DNA of 5,304 bases from JAVVEZ01 sp032250895 (GCA_032250895.1 JAVVEZ010000138.1:1-5304); one strand, 5' to 3'. Counted from the stretch's first letter, positions 1 to 5,304 are shown. Notes: generated by a model not told the origin, from the sequence alone. Numbers and translations are program-made.

Positions 1-446
1 GTAACATTTCCGCCCAGTCCTGGGCCTCGGTGCCACCGGAACCGGCCTGGATATCCAGATAGGCATTGTTGATGTCCATGGCACCGGAAAACATCCGTTG
101 AAATTCCAGCTTCTCCAGCGTGGCAATACTGAGGTCCAGGTCTTTCAGGGCTTCAGAGAGCAAATCCTGGTCGTTTTCATCGCGGGCCAACTGAAGCAGT
201 CCTTCGCTGTCTTCCAGAGCGCGCTGCAGATCCCGGATCGTGTAGACGACACGCTCCAGTTCCGAGCGCTCCCGACCCAAGGCCTGGGCATAGTCCGGTT
301 TGTCCCAGATAGACGACTCACCCAGTTCCAGCTCTACCTCGGTCAGGCGTTCCTGCTTTTGCTCGTAGTCAAAGATACCCCCTGAGCACAGCGACCCGGC
401 TCAGGCCATCCTTGACTTTCTGCAAATAAAGACTGACTTCCAGCAT
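1..446 (-). CDS. prfB: Peptide chain release factor 2 (RF2), N-terminal part, with programmed +1 frameshift
   Basis: RF2 recognises UGA and UAA stop codons in the ribosomal A site and triggers release of the finished protein in the cytoplasm. The reading frame starts at ATG 446-444 and runs 25 codons (MLEVSLYL...VLRGYL) to an in-frame TGA at 371-369. After a +1 shift it continues as DYEQKQERLTEVELELGE and onward to the left edge. About 148 residues are visible out of roughly 365 in the family, so the GGQ peptidyl-transferase loop and the SPF stop-codon motif lie outside the window. The visible part is the N-terminal coiled domain plus the RF2-typical stretch FSGAMDINNAYLDIQAGSGG followed by TEAQDWAEML, which is close to E. 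coli RF2. A ribosome binding site GGAGAG at 457-452 lies 5 nt before the ATG and supports this start. The gene is transcribed away from mnmC. In many relatives lysS follows prfB, but that would be off the left edge. Identity is essentially certain. Confidence 0.97.
368..383 (-). promoter_or_regulatory. Programmed +1 ribosomal frameshift site of prfB (autoregulation)
   Basis: Read on the minus strand, the site is AGGGGGTATCTTTGAC. It has an internal Shine-Dalgarno-like AGGGGG (383-378), a 3-nt TAT spacer, the slippery CTT codon (374-372) as codon 25, the in-frame TGA (371-369) as codon 26, and a following C (368). All of these elements match the E. coli prfB site. In the known mechanism, scarce RF2 lets the ribosome pause at UGA, peptidyl-tRNA-Leu slips from CUU to UUU, and decoding resumes at GAC (370-368). 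RF2 thereby controls its own synthesis. The +1 frame stays open to the window edge and encodes RF2 sequence, which confirms the shift and rules out a broken gene. Confidence 0.97.
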
Positions 447-472
447 GACTTCTCTCCGGGGAAAAAGCAGGC

Positions 473-501
473 ATTTTAGCGCATTCGCCCAGACTTGCCT
501 A
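473..501 (-). promoter_or_regulatory. Candidate sigma-70-type promoter for prfB
   Basis: On the minus strand a -35-like TAGGCA (501-496, 4 of 6 consensus matches) is followed by a 17-bp spacer and a -10-like TAAAAT (478-473, 5 of 6). A transcript would begin near 466, leaving a leader of about 20 nt that carries the GGAGAG ribosome binding site. Spacing and placement are good. The call rests only on reading by eye, and other AT-rich hexamers exist farther upstream (for example TAGAAT at 599-594). Confidence 0.35.
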
Positions 502-532
502 TGTTGGAGCAGAGGCATGTTGGAGCAGAGGC
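501..532. repeat. Perfect tandem duplication, 16-bp unit x 2
   Basis: The unit ATGTTGGAGCAGAGGC occurs at 501-516 and again, without a mismatch, at 517-532. It lies in the spacer between the divergent prfB and mnmC genes, immediately beyond the candidate prfB -35 hexamer. A perfect copy suggests recent slippage or duplication. No function can be assigned. Confidence 0.95.
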
Positions 533-542
533 GCCTGGCGCC

Positions 543-575
543 ACTTACTCAATACGGACTTACTCAATACGGACT
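543..575. repeat. Perfect tandem duplication, 15-bp unit x 2.2
   Basis: The unit ACTTACTCAATACGG occurs at 543-557 and 558-572, followed by the first three bases of a third copy (ACT, 573-575). It is unrelated in sequence to the 16-bp repeat that ends 10 bp earlier. The 10 bp between them belong to GGCGCCTGGCGCC (530-542), itself a doubled GGCGCC palindrome. The function is unknown; it lies upstream of the mnmC start. Confidence 0.95.
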
Positions 576-603
576 GTCCGAAAATCCCTGGCTATTCTAA
601 AAT
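574..603 (+). promoter_or_regulatory. Weak candidate promoter region for mnmC
   Basis: A -10-like TAAAAT at 598-603 (5 of 6 consensus matches) lies 31 nt before the mnmC ATG. The best upstream partner is CTGTCC at 574-579 with an 18-bp spacer, which matches the -35 consensus poorly (3 of 6). The -35 element falls inside the short palindrome CGGAC-T-GTCCG (570-580). The assignment is tentative because the region is AT-rich and several hexamers compete. Confidence 0.2.
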
Positions 604-634
604 GTAAATCTTGTCTCAGAATTTATAGGGCCTT

Positions 635-2746
635 ATGAGCACCAGTCAGTCAAGCAATGCGGCCCTCATCTGGCAGGATGATGGCCTGCCCTTCTCCAGC
701 ACCTATGGGGACATCTACTTTTCAAGTGCCGATCCACTCGGGGAAAGCGAGTATGTCTTTCTGCAGAAAAACGCTCTGTATCAGCGCTGGTCTTCACCTG
801 ACACGGATGATTTTGTCATTGCCGAAACCGGTTTTGGCAGCGGCCTCAACTTTTTGTGTGCCTGGCGCCTGTGGGAAAAACTGAGTCCCCCCGCTGCGAC
901 CCTGCACTACCTTGCCTGCGAAAAACATCCACTGAAACACGCCGACATGCAGCGTATCCAGCAACGCTGGCCGGCATTGTCTGCGTTCAGTTCTGCTCTA
1001 CTGATGCAATATTCCAGCCACACGGCCGGCCTGCACCGCCTGACATTTTTCGGCAACGACAGGCGAACGATCAGGCTCAGTTTGCTGTACGGTGATGCGA
1101 CGGACTGCCTGAAAGAGCTCTACCAAAGCTCAGGCTGGCGTGTCGACGCCTGGTTTTTGGACGGTTTCGCTCCCCATCACAATCCGGCCATGTGGTCCCT
1201 TGAACTGTGCCATGCCATGGCATGTCTGAGTCGACCTGGCACCACCGTCAGCACCTACACCGTGGCCGGAGACGTCCGCCGCAATCTCGGGCAGGCGGGA
1301 TTCGTGGTCAGCAAACAGCCTGGATATGGCCACAAACGTCACATGCTGGCAGGCAGCTATGCCGGTCTGCAGAGGCCAGCGCTCCCTGAGCCCAAGCCCT
1401 GGTTCAGTCTGCCGCAGACAAATCCGGATCTGCCGAAAACCGCCACCGTGATTGGTGCCGGACTGGCCGGTTGTGCAACGGCCCATGCACTGGCAAGCCG
1501 GGGGTGGCAGGTCAGCCTGCTCGAAAGACGGGTGGACATCGCTCAGGCTGCTTCAGGCAACCCTCAAGGCATCGTTCATCTGAATCCAGGCAAAAGCCTG
1601 GAACCCGCCGACCGTTTCAGATTGCAGGCTTATCTGTATGCCCTTGCCCGCTATCGGGAGCTGGCGGGCAGCGCCGCCACGGACTCCTTGCAATGGCATC
1701 CCTGTGGACTCCTTCAACTGGCCTGCACACCCCGGCTGGCTGACAAACTGTCAGCCCTTGTCGATGCGGCGGCCTACGCGCCGGAAATCATGCGCAGCGT
1801 CAATCAGAAAGAAGCCGGGGCCCTGGCGGGCACAGGGCTGAAGCATGGCGGACTTTACTTCCCTGACGCTGGCTGGTTGCAGCCCAATGCGCTGTGCAGG
1901 CATTACGCAAGTCATCCCAATATCACCCTGCATCGGCACAGGGAGGTTCTTGAGCTCCTTGCCGGTGACAAGGGCTGGGAGATCATGGGCCACAACCCGG
2001 CGGCGCGGGATGGCATTCGACTTCTGGCCAGATCAACAGTGATCGTCATTGCCAACAGTCTGGATGCCGGACAGTTCAGACAGAGCGCCCATTATCCGCT
2101 GTCCCGGAACAGCGGACAGGTCAGTTTTATTCCGGTCAGCCAGGACAGTGCTGCACTGAGCACCATCCTGTGCGGCGAGGGCTATCTGATTCCTGCCCCA
2201 AAGCGAAACCAGGACCCCTGTCACAGCCTCGGGGGCAGTTTTACCAGCACTGCCGGACAGCCTGAGGTCCGGCTTGAGGCCCATCGCAAGAACCTGGCCT
2301 TGCTGGCAGACCTGATGCCCGCCCTTCATGCCACCAGCCCGCTGGCGGCCATTCGTGGCGGCAGAGCGGCCCTGCGCTGTTCAACACCGGATTATCTGCC
2401 GCTGGTGGGTCCTGTGGAGGATTATGAGCGCTACCGGGCAGACTATGCCGCTTTGCAGTTGAATGCACGCAAAGCCTTGCACGTGGCAGGCAGCTGTGTT
2501 GACAATCTCTATATCAATGTCGGCCATGGCTCCCATGGCCTCACGAGCACGCCACTGGCAGCCGAGTATCTTGCCGCCCTGATCAACCGGGAACCCCTGC
2601 CTCTACCAAATACCTTGATCCACTGCCTGCATCCCGCCAGGTTTTTGATCCGGGATTTGAAACGACAGAAGTTGAGCACTGCCTGCAGCGACAATACACA
2701 GTTGGCATCAGATCTTGCGGAAGAAGCGGGTGAGCACCCGGGATAA
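635..2746 (+). CDS. mnmC: Bifunctional tRNA mnm5(s2)U34 biosynthesis enzyme MnmC (methyltransferase + FAD oxidoreductase)
   Basis: MnmC completes the wobble modification of tRNAs after MnmEG. Its FAD-dependent C-terminal domain converts cmnm5(s2)U34 to nm5(s2)U34, and its N-terminal domain methylates that to mnm5(s2)U34 with S-adenosylmethionine. The protein has 703 residues; E. coli MnmC has about 668. The methyltransferase domain covers roughly residues 1-250, with the SAM loop ETGFGSGLNFL at 64-74 and DGFAPHHNPAMW at 176-187. The oxidoreductase domain follows, with the dinucleotide-binding VIGAGLAG at 272-279, ASGNPQGIVHL at 306-316, IRGGRAALRCSTPDYLPLVG at 573-592 and NVGHGSHGLTSTPLAAEYLA at 628-647. 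The start fits because residues 7-30 align with the usual N-terminus. The ribosome binding site is weak (TAGGG at 626-630, 4 nt before ATG). The last ~23 residues (681-703) extend past the usual family end, and the final 12 codons plus stop overlap the convergent aminopeptidase gene. No frameshift or missing motif was seen. Confidence 0.96.
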   Translation: MSTSQSSNAALIWQDDGLPFSSTYGDIYFSSADPLGESEYVFLQKNALYQRWSSPDTDDFVIAETGFGSGLNFLCAWRLWEKLSPPAATLHYLACEKHPLKHADMQRIQQRWPALSAFSSALLMQYSSHTAGLHRLTFFGNDRRTIRLSLLYGDATDCLKELYQSSGWRVDAWFLDGFAPHHNPAMWSLELCHAMACLSRPGTTVSTYTVAGDVRRNLGQAGFVVSKQPGYGHKRHMLAGSYAGLQRPALPEPKPWFSLPQTNPDLPKTATVIGAGLAGCATAHALASRGWQVSLLERRVDIAQAASGNPQGIVHLNPGKSLEPADRFRLQAYLYALARYRELAGSAATDSLQWHPCGLLQLACTPRLADKLSALVDAAAYAPEIMRSVNQKEAGALAGTGLKHGGLYFPDAGWLQPNALCRHYASHPNITLHRHREVLELLAGDKGWEIMGHNPAARDGIRLLARSTVIVIANSLDAGQFRQSAHYPLSRNSGQVSFIPVSQDSAALSTILCGEGYLIPAPKRNQDPCHSLGGSFTSTAGQPEVRLEAHRKNLALLADLMPALHATSPLAAIRGGRAALRCSTPDYLPLVGPVEDYERYRADYAALQLNARKALHVAGSCVDNLYINVGHGSHGLTSTPLAAEYLAALINREPLPLPNTLIHCLHPARFLIRDLKRQKLSTACSDNTQLASDLAEEAGEHPG

Positions 2747-4048
2747 ATTCCAGCCATCCCGGGAACCGGCCAACTCGCGAATGGAATGCATGGCAAAGGT
2801 AGGCACGCCGACATCGGCTGTTTTTATGCCAAGCTGCCCCGCCAGCACCGGTCCGATGGTACTGCCGCAACCCATGTCACTGCGCACGACAAAACTCTGC
2901 AGCGGCACATCTTCGCGTTCACACAGCTGCCGAAACAGTGCGGCGGTTTCGGAGTTGGTGGCATAGCGTTGATTGGCATTGAGCTTGAGCACGGGGCCGC
3001 CATTCAGCAGCGGACCGTGTTGCTGATCATGCTTGTCGGCAAAATTGGGATGGATGCCATGCGCATTATCCACTGACAACAACACCGAGCGATCCAGCAT
3101 ACGCCGAAAGTTTTCAGCACCCCGCTCCCTCATGTCTGCTGTCGTGGCCTGCTCGCCGGGGTTCACCCCCCGGCTTCCCGCGATCCGTTCCAGCGTGGCT
3201 TGCAGGAACGTGCCGCCAGCCCCCGCTGTCGACACGCTGCCCACTTCTTCATGATCGGTGCAAACCAGCATCGCCGGAGCCTGGGAATCGCTCCTGAGCA
3301 GCGCATCGAGACCGGCATGGCAACTCAGCAGGTTATCCAGGCGGGCGCCGGCGAGAAACTCTTCATTCAAACCGACCAGTGCCGGCGGCTGGACATCGTA
3401 AAGAGACAATTCAAAGTCCAGCACCCGATCCGCATCCTGAGCTTCCGGCAACTGCTGAATATGGCTCAGCAGCAGTTCCCTGAAACAAAAATCCGGCGTC
3501 GTTCCCTGCATCAGCAAGGGTGGCAGATTCGCCTGCTGGTTGATGCTGCGGTTCTGGTTGGCCTCGCGGTCGAGATGAATGGCAAGGCTGGGAATGACGG
3601 CCACCGGCCGTTTGAAGTCAATCAGGCAGTTCCTGAGCCGGGCGGCCTTGTCCAGAAAAGTGACTCTGCCGGCGAAGGACAAATCCCGATCGAACCAGGG
3701 ATTCAACAGCGCCCCACCATAGACTTCCACCCCCAGTTGCCAGTACCCCAGCTTGCTGATTTCCGGCTGGGGCTTGATTTTGAGACAGGGGCTGTCGGTA
3801 TGGGCGCCGCTTATTCTGAACCCGCTTGCAAACACATCGCCAGCGCCAAGACTGAAGGCAATCAGCGCGGAATCATTGCGGGTAACAAAGTAACGGCCCG
3901 AGGTGAGCAATTCCCAGCTGTCAGCTTCATGCAGACGCTGGTAACCAGCCTGCCGCAAGCGCTCCTGCATCTCCCGCACGGCATGAAAGGGTGTGGGGGA
4001 AGACTGCAGAAAATGGCATAGATCCCGATTGAAGTCCTGCTCAGACAT
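2708..4048 (-). CDS. apeB: M18 family zinc aminopeptidase (ApeB-like)
   Basis: This is a cytoplasmic metalloaminopeptidase of family M18 (clan MH), which removes N-terminal residues from peptides. Family members form large tetrahedral dodecamers with a two-zinc active site. The protein has 446 residues, normal for the family. The expected metal and catalytic residues are all visible by motif: His83 in GAHTDSP, Asp238 in RLDNLLSC, Glu267 (general base) and Glu268 in TDHEEVGS, Asp327 in SVDNAHG and His421 in FAMHSIRE. Other family blocks are SPTPFHAV (17-24), LNGGPVLKLNANQRYAT (348-364) and VRSDMGCGSTIGP (388-400). The N-terminus FLQSSPTPFHAV matches the family at the right distance, supporting this ATG, although no Shine-Dalgarno sequence precedes it. 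The gene starts 22 nt after the FKBP stop codon, so co-transcription and perhaps translational coupling are likely. Its 3' end overlaps mnmC tail to tail by 39 bp. Exact substrate preference (often Asp/Glu in eukaryotic relatives) cannot be read from sequence. Confidence 0.94.
   Translation of the reverse strand: MSEQDFNRDLCHFLQSSPTPFHAVREMQERLRQAGYQRLHEADSWELLTSGRYFVTRNDSALIAFSLGAGDVFASGFRISGAHTDSPCLKIKPQPEISKLGYWQLGVEVYGGALLNPWFDRDLSFAGRVTFLDKAARLRNCLIDFKRPVAVIPSLAIHLDREANQNRSINQQANLPPLLMQGTTPDFCFRELLLSHIQQLPEAQDADRVLDFELSLYDVQPPALVGLNEEFLAGARLDNLLSCHAGLDALLRSDSQAPAMLVCTDHEEVGSVSTAGAGGTFLQATLERIAGSRGVNPGEQATTADMRERGAENFRRMLDRSVLLSVDNAHGIHPNFADKHDQQHGPLLNGGPVLKLNANQRYATNSETAALFRQLCEREDVPLQSFVVRSDMGCGSTIGPVLAGQLGIKTADVGVPTFAMHSIRELAGSRDGWNLSRVLTRFFRKI
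2727..2763. other. Overlapping inverted repeats at the convergent mnmC/apeB ends
   Basis: CGGGT (2727-2731) and ACCCG (2736-2740) form a 5-bp stem with a 4-nt loop. CCCGGGAT (2737-2744) and ATCCCGGG (2756-2763) form a perfect 8-bp stem with an 11-nt loop. The two stems share bases 2737-2740, so only one can form at a time. The larger one includes the first base of the mnmC TAA stop. Neither strand shows a T-tract after the stem, so this is not a canonical intrinsic terminator. A role in ending or stabilising the convergent transcripts is possible, but the structure could also be a chance product of the overlapping coding sequence. Confidence 0.4.
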
Positions 4049-4070
4049 CGTGCGCGCTATGGTGTTTATC

Positions 4071-4769
4071 TTACTCGATCCCCAACAACTCGACTTCGAA
4101 AATCAGGGTTGAATTGGGAGGGATGGGTCCGGCACCATTGGCGCCATAGGCCAACTCCGACGGAACGAAGAAACGAAACTTGTCACCGACTTTCATCAAC
4201 TGCAATCCTTCGGTCCAGCCGGGAATGACGCCGTCCAGGGGAAAGGAAATGGGTTCACCCCGATCCACGGAGCTGTCAAACACAGAGCCATCGATCAAGG
4301 TGCCGTGATAGTGCACATTCACGGTGTCCGTGGCCTTGGGACTAAGGGCGCTGGCATCCGAGGAGGCCGTAATCACTTCATACTGCAAGCCTGAGGCAGT
4401 GGTCTTGACACCGGCCTTGCCTGCATTTTGAGTCAGAAAATCCCGCCCCTGCTGCGCGATTGAGGCTTGTTCGCTTTGAGCCTTGGCCTGCTGCAGGACC
4501 GTAAATTCCTGGATGGCGGCCAGAATTTCATCCTCTGTCATCTGCAGATTGGCGCCGTTGAGGGCATCGGTCATCCCGGCGATAAGGGACTGCACATCGA
4601 GGTCTTCGGCAATACCCTGGCTCGACAGATTCATGCCAATATTCACCCCGATACTGTAACCGGCCTTACCCTCATCCGTATCCAGGTCTATGGTTTGAGC
4701 CAGGGTCTGAGTGCCGCAACAAAGAGTCAATACGGCCATTGAAGATGTTGCGAATGATGTTAGTTTCAT
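4071..4769 (-). CDS. Secreted FKBP-type peptidyl-prolyl cis-trans isomerase (Mip/FkpA family)
   Basis: This enzyme catalyses cis-trans isomerisation of Xaa-Pro bonds and probably acts as a folding helper in the periplasm. It has 232 residues. An N-terminal signal peptide is visible (MKLTSFATSSMAVLTLCCGTQTLA, with likely cleavage after Ala24). A Mip-type helical dimerisation domain spans about 30-115 (DEGKAGYSIGVNIGMNL, then a long Glu/Gln/Ala-rich helix), followed by an FKBP domain at about 125-232. Its prolyl-isomerase pocket is complete by comparison with FKBP12: Tyr154, Phe164-Asp165, Phe176, Val181-Ile182, Trp185, Tyr208 and Phe224. An AGAGGA Shine-Dalgarno sequence (4788-4783) lies 13 nt before the ATG, somewhat far. 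A weak promoter-like pair TTTCCA-N18-TTTTAT (4856-4827) precedes it. It is the first gene of a probable two-gene unit with the aminopeptidase and is divergent from the LRR lipoprotein gene. The family is clear; whether it is orthologous to fkpA, mip or fklB is not, so no symbol is given. Confidence 0.93.
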   Translation of the reverse strand: MKLTSFATSSMAVLTLCCGTQTLAQTIDLDTDEGKAGYSIGVNIGMNLSSQGIAEDLDVQSLIAGMTDALNGANLQMTEDEILAAIQEFTVLQQAKAQSEQASIAQQGRDFLTQNAGKAGVKTTASGLQYEVITASSDASALSPKATDTVNVHYHGTLIDGSVFDSSVDRGEPISFPLDGVIPGWTEGLQLMKVGDKFRFFVPSELAYGANGAGPIPPNSTLIFEVELLGIE

Positions 4770-4851
4770 ATGATCAGGTTAATCCTCTACCAAACAAGAC
4801 ATTGCCAATACGATGACAGCACCGGAATAAAACGGCATACTAACCAGACTT

Positions 4852-4879
4852 GGAAAGAATTTCTACAAATTCTTGTTCC
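4852..4879. promoter_or_regulatory. AT-rich imperfect palindrome between divergent genes, candidate operator
   Basis: AAGAATTT (4855-4862) and AAATTCTT (4867-4874) form a perfect 8-bp inverted repeat around a CTAC centre. With a 2-nt bulge the symmetry extends outward to GGAA (4852-4855) and TTCC (4876-4879). It sits in the 167-bp spacer between the FKBP and LRR lipoprotein genes. Its two ends touch the candidate -35 elements on each strand (TTTCCA at 4856-4851 minus, TTCCGT at 4876-4881 plus). That is a suitable place for a regulator that controls both genes, but no regulator family can be named. No T-tract follows, so it is not a terminator. Confidence 0.4.
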
Positions 4880-4904
4880 GTACATCTCCACATTCCCCTA
4901 TAAC
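4876..4904 (+). promoter_or_regulatory. Candidate promoter for the LRR lipoprotein gene
   Basis: A -10-like TATAAC at 4899-4904 matches the consensus at 5 of 6 positions. With a 17-bp spacer its -35 partner is TTCCGT at 4876-4881, which is a poor match, so the promoter would be weak or activator-dependent. Transcription would start near 4911, about 26 nt before the ATG. Confidence 0.3.
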
Positions 4905-4936
4905 CAAAAGCTGAGCAAGGAAGTCCCCGACAAATC

Positions 4937-5304
4937 ATGAAAACCCTCCTCCCGACAATTCTCCTGAGTTCCCTGCTGGTGGCCTGTTCCAACCTGTACA
5001 AGGTCACCTTCAACGACAGGGTTGTATACAATCCGGGGGCCGAGAGCGCCAACGGCCTCCTCGAAGACCCCAACCTGCAGGGCTGCCTCAACGAGGTATT
5101 GAGCAGTGGCGTACAGGGCGTCAGTGCGGAAACACTGACCCTGCTGGCCTGCCCTACCGCCGGCATTCAAAGCCTGGGCGGCATCGGGGCCCTGCCCAAC
5201 CTGGAGCAACTGGACCTGAGTGACAATGCCATCAGCGACCTTGCTCCGCTCGGCAATCTGAAAAAACTGCGGGTGCTGAGTATTCGCAACAACGACATTC
5301 GCAG
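4937..5304 (+). CDS. Leucine-rich-repeat lipoprotein, N-terminal part
   Basis: The frame opens at ATG 4937 and stays open for 122 codons to the right edge, so the C-terminus is missing. Residues 1-17 are a lipoprotein signal peptide: Lys2, a hydrophobic stretch and the lipobox LVAC, with Cys17 as the expected lipidated residue. Ser18 at +2, rather than Asp, predicts outer-membrane sorting under the enterobacterial rule. Residues about 42-80 resemble an N-terminal LRR cap (EDPNLQGCLNEVL, then TLTLLACPTAGIQSL), in which Cys50 and Cys72 could form a disulfide. SDS22/internalin-like 22-residue repeats then begin at Leu86 (LPNLEQLDLSDNAISDLAPL) and Leu108 (LKKLRVLSIRNNDI). A purine-rich AAGGAAG at 4917-4923 lies 13 nt upstream, and no other in-frame start is available nearby. 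LRR proteins usually bind other proteins; the partner is unknown. Lipoprotein and LRR calls are secure, function is not. Confidence 0.88.
   Translation, partial: MKTLLPTILLSSLLVACSNLYKVTFNDRVVYNPGAESANGLLEDPNLQGCLNEVLSSGVQGVSAETLTLLACPTAGIQSLGGIGALPNLEQLDLSDNAISDLAPLGNLKKLRVLSIRNNDIR

Noticed and set aside
369..371. prfB as a pseudogene because of the in-frame TGA
   Set aside because: The stop sits in the classical recoding context and RF2 homology continues in the +1 frame, so the gene is intact as far as it can be seen.
98..385. Plus-strand 95-codon frame over prfB
   Set aside because: It is antisense to clearly conserved RF2 sequence, and its product has no recognisable features.
501..575. 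Possible CRISPR array or attachment site
   Set aside because: The repeats are directly adjacent, two copies each, of two different units, with no spacers, no integrase and no cas genes. They are simple tandem duplications.
368..2746. A direct regulatory link between MnmC tRNA modification and the prfB frameshift
   Set aside because: The slippery codon is CUU, whose leucine tRNA is not a known MnmC substrate (the leucine tRNA carrying this type of modification reads UUA/UUG). Adjacency alone does not support the idea.
3200..4021. Long plus-strand open frame of 273 codons inside the aminopeptidase region
   Set aside because: It lies wholly antisense to a gene with complete M18 motifs, and its translation shows no recognisable domain or signal. 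It is the usual GC-rich antisense shadow.
4716..4721. Cys17-Cys18 of the FKBP as a lipoprotein attachment site
   Set aside because: The preceding residues (LTL before Cys17, TLC before Cys18) do not fit the lipobox, whereas a normal cleavage site follows Ala24. A standard secreted periplasmic protein is more likely.
4840..5209. Two minus-strand frames opposite the LRR lipoprotein start
   Set aside because: The plus strand encodes a lipobox, a cap and leucine-rich repeats; the minus-strand translations show no comparable pattern.

Overview
The window looks like ordinary chromosomal DNA of a gammaproteobacterium with moderately high GC. The reasons are a fused bifunctional MnmC, an RF2 gene with the classical +1 frameshift site, a Mip/FkpA-type secreted FKBP, an ApeB-type M18 aminopeptidase and a lipoprotein with an outer-membrane-type sorting residue. 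I cannot name a genus. No tRNA, rRNA, IS element, CRISPR array or phage gene was seen.

Layout. Positions 1-446 (minus) hold the first 148 residues of peptide chain release factor 2 (prfB), including the in-frame UGA at codon 26 and its slippery site; the gene runs off the left edge. Positions 447-634 form a divergent intergenic region with two different perfect tandem duplications (16 bp x2 and 15 bp x2), short palindromes and a 45-codon reading frame that ends in an ATGA overlap with the next gene. Positions 635-2746 (plus) hold mnmC, the two-domain enzyme for the last steps of mnm5(s2)U34 tRNA modification. Positions 2708-4048 (minus) hold an M18 aminopeptidase (apeB-like), convergent with mnmC and overlapping it by 39 bp. 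Positions 4071-4769 (minus) hold a periplasmic FKBP-type prolyl isomerase, 22 nt upstream of the aminopeptidase and probably co-transcribed with it. Positions 4770-4936 are a second divergent intergenic region with a strong AT-rich imperfect palindrome. From 4937 (plus) to the right edge is the start of a leucine-rich-repeat lipoprotein.

Function. prfB and mnmC both serve translation (stop-codon reading and wobble-base modification) and are transcribed divergently. The FKBP (envelope protein folding) and the aminopeptidase (cytoplasmic peptide turnover) share protein quality control only in a loose sense. The LRR lipoprotein is probably an envelope interaction protein of unknown partner.

I found no convincing undescribed multi-gene system. 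The points most worth a second look are the paired tandem duplications and the ATGA-linked small ORF before mnmC, the 39-bp convergent gene overlap with its alternative hairpins, and the palindrome between the FKBP and LRR genes.
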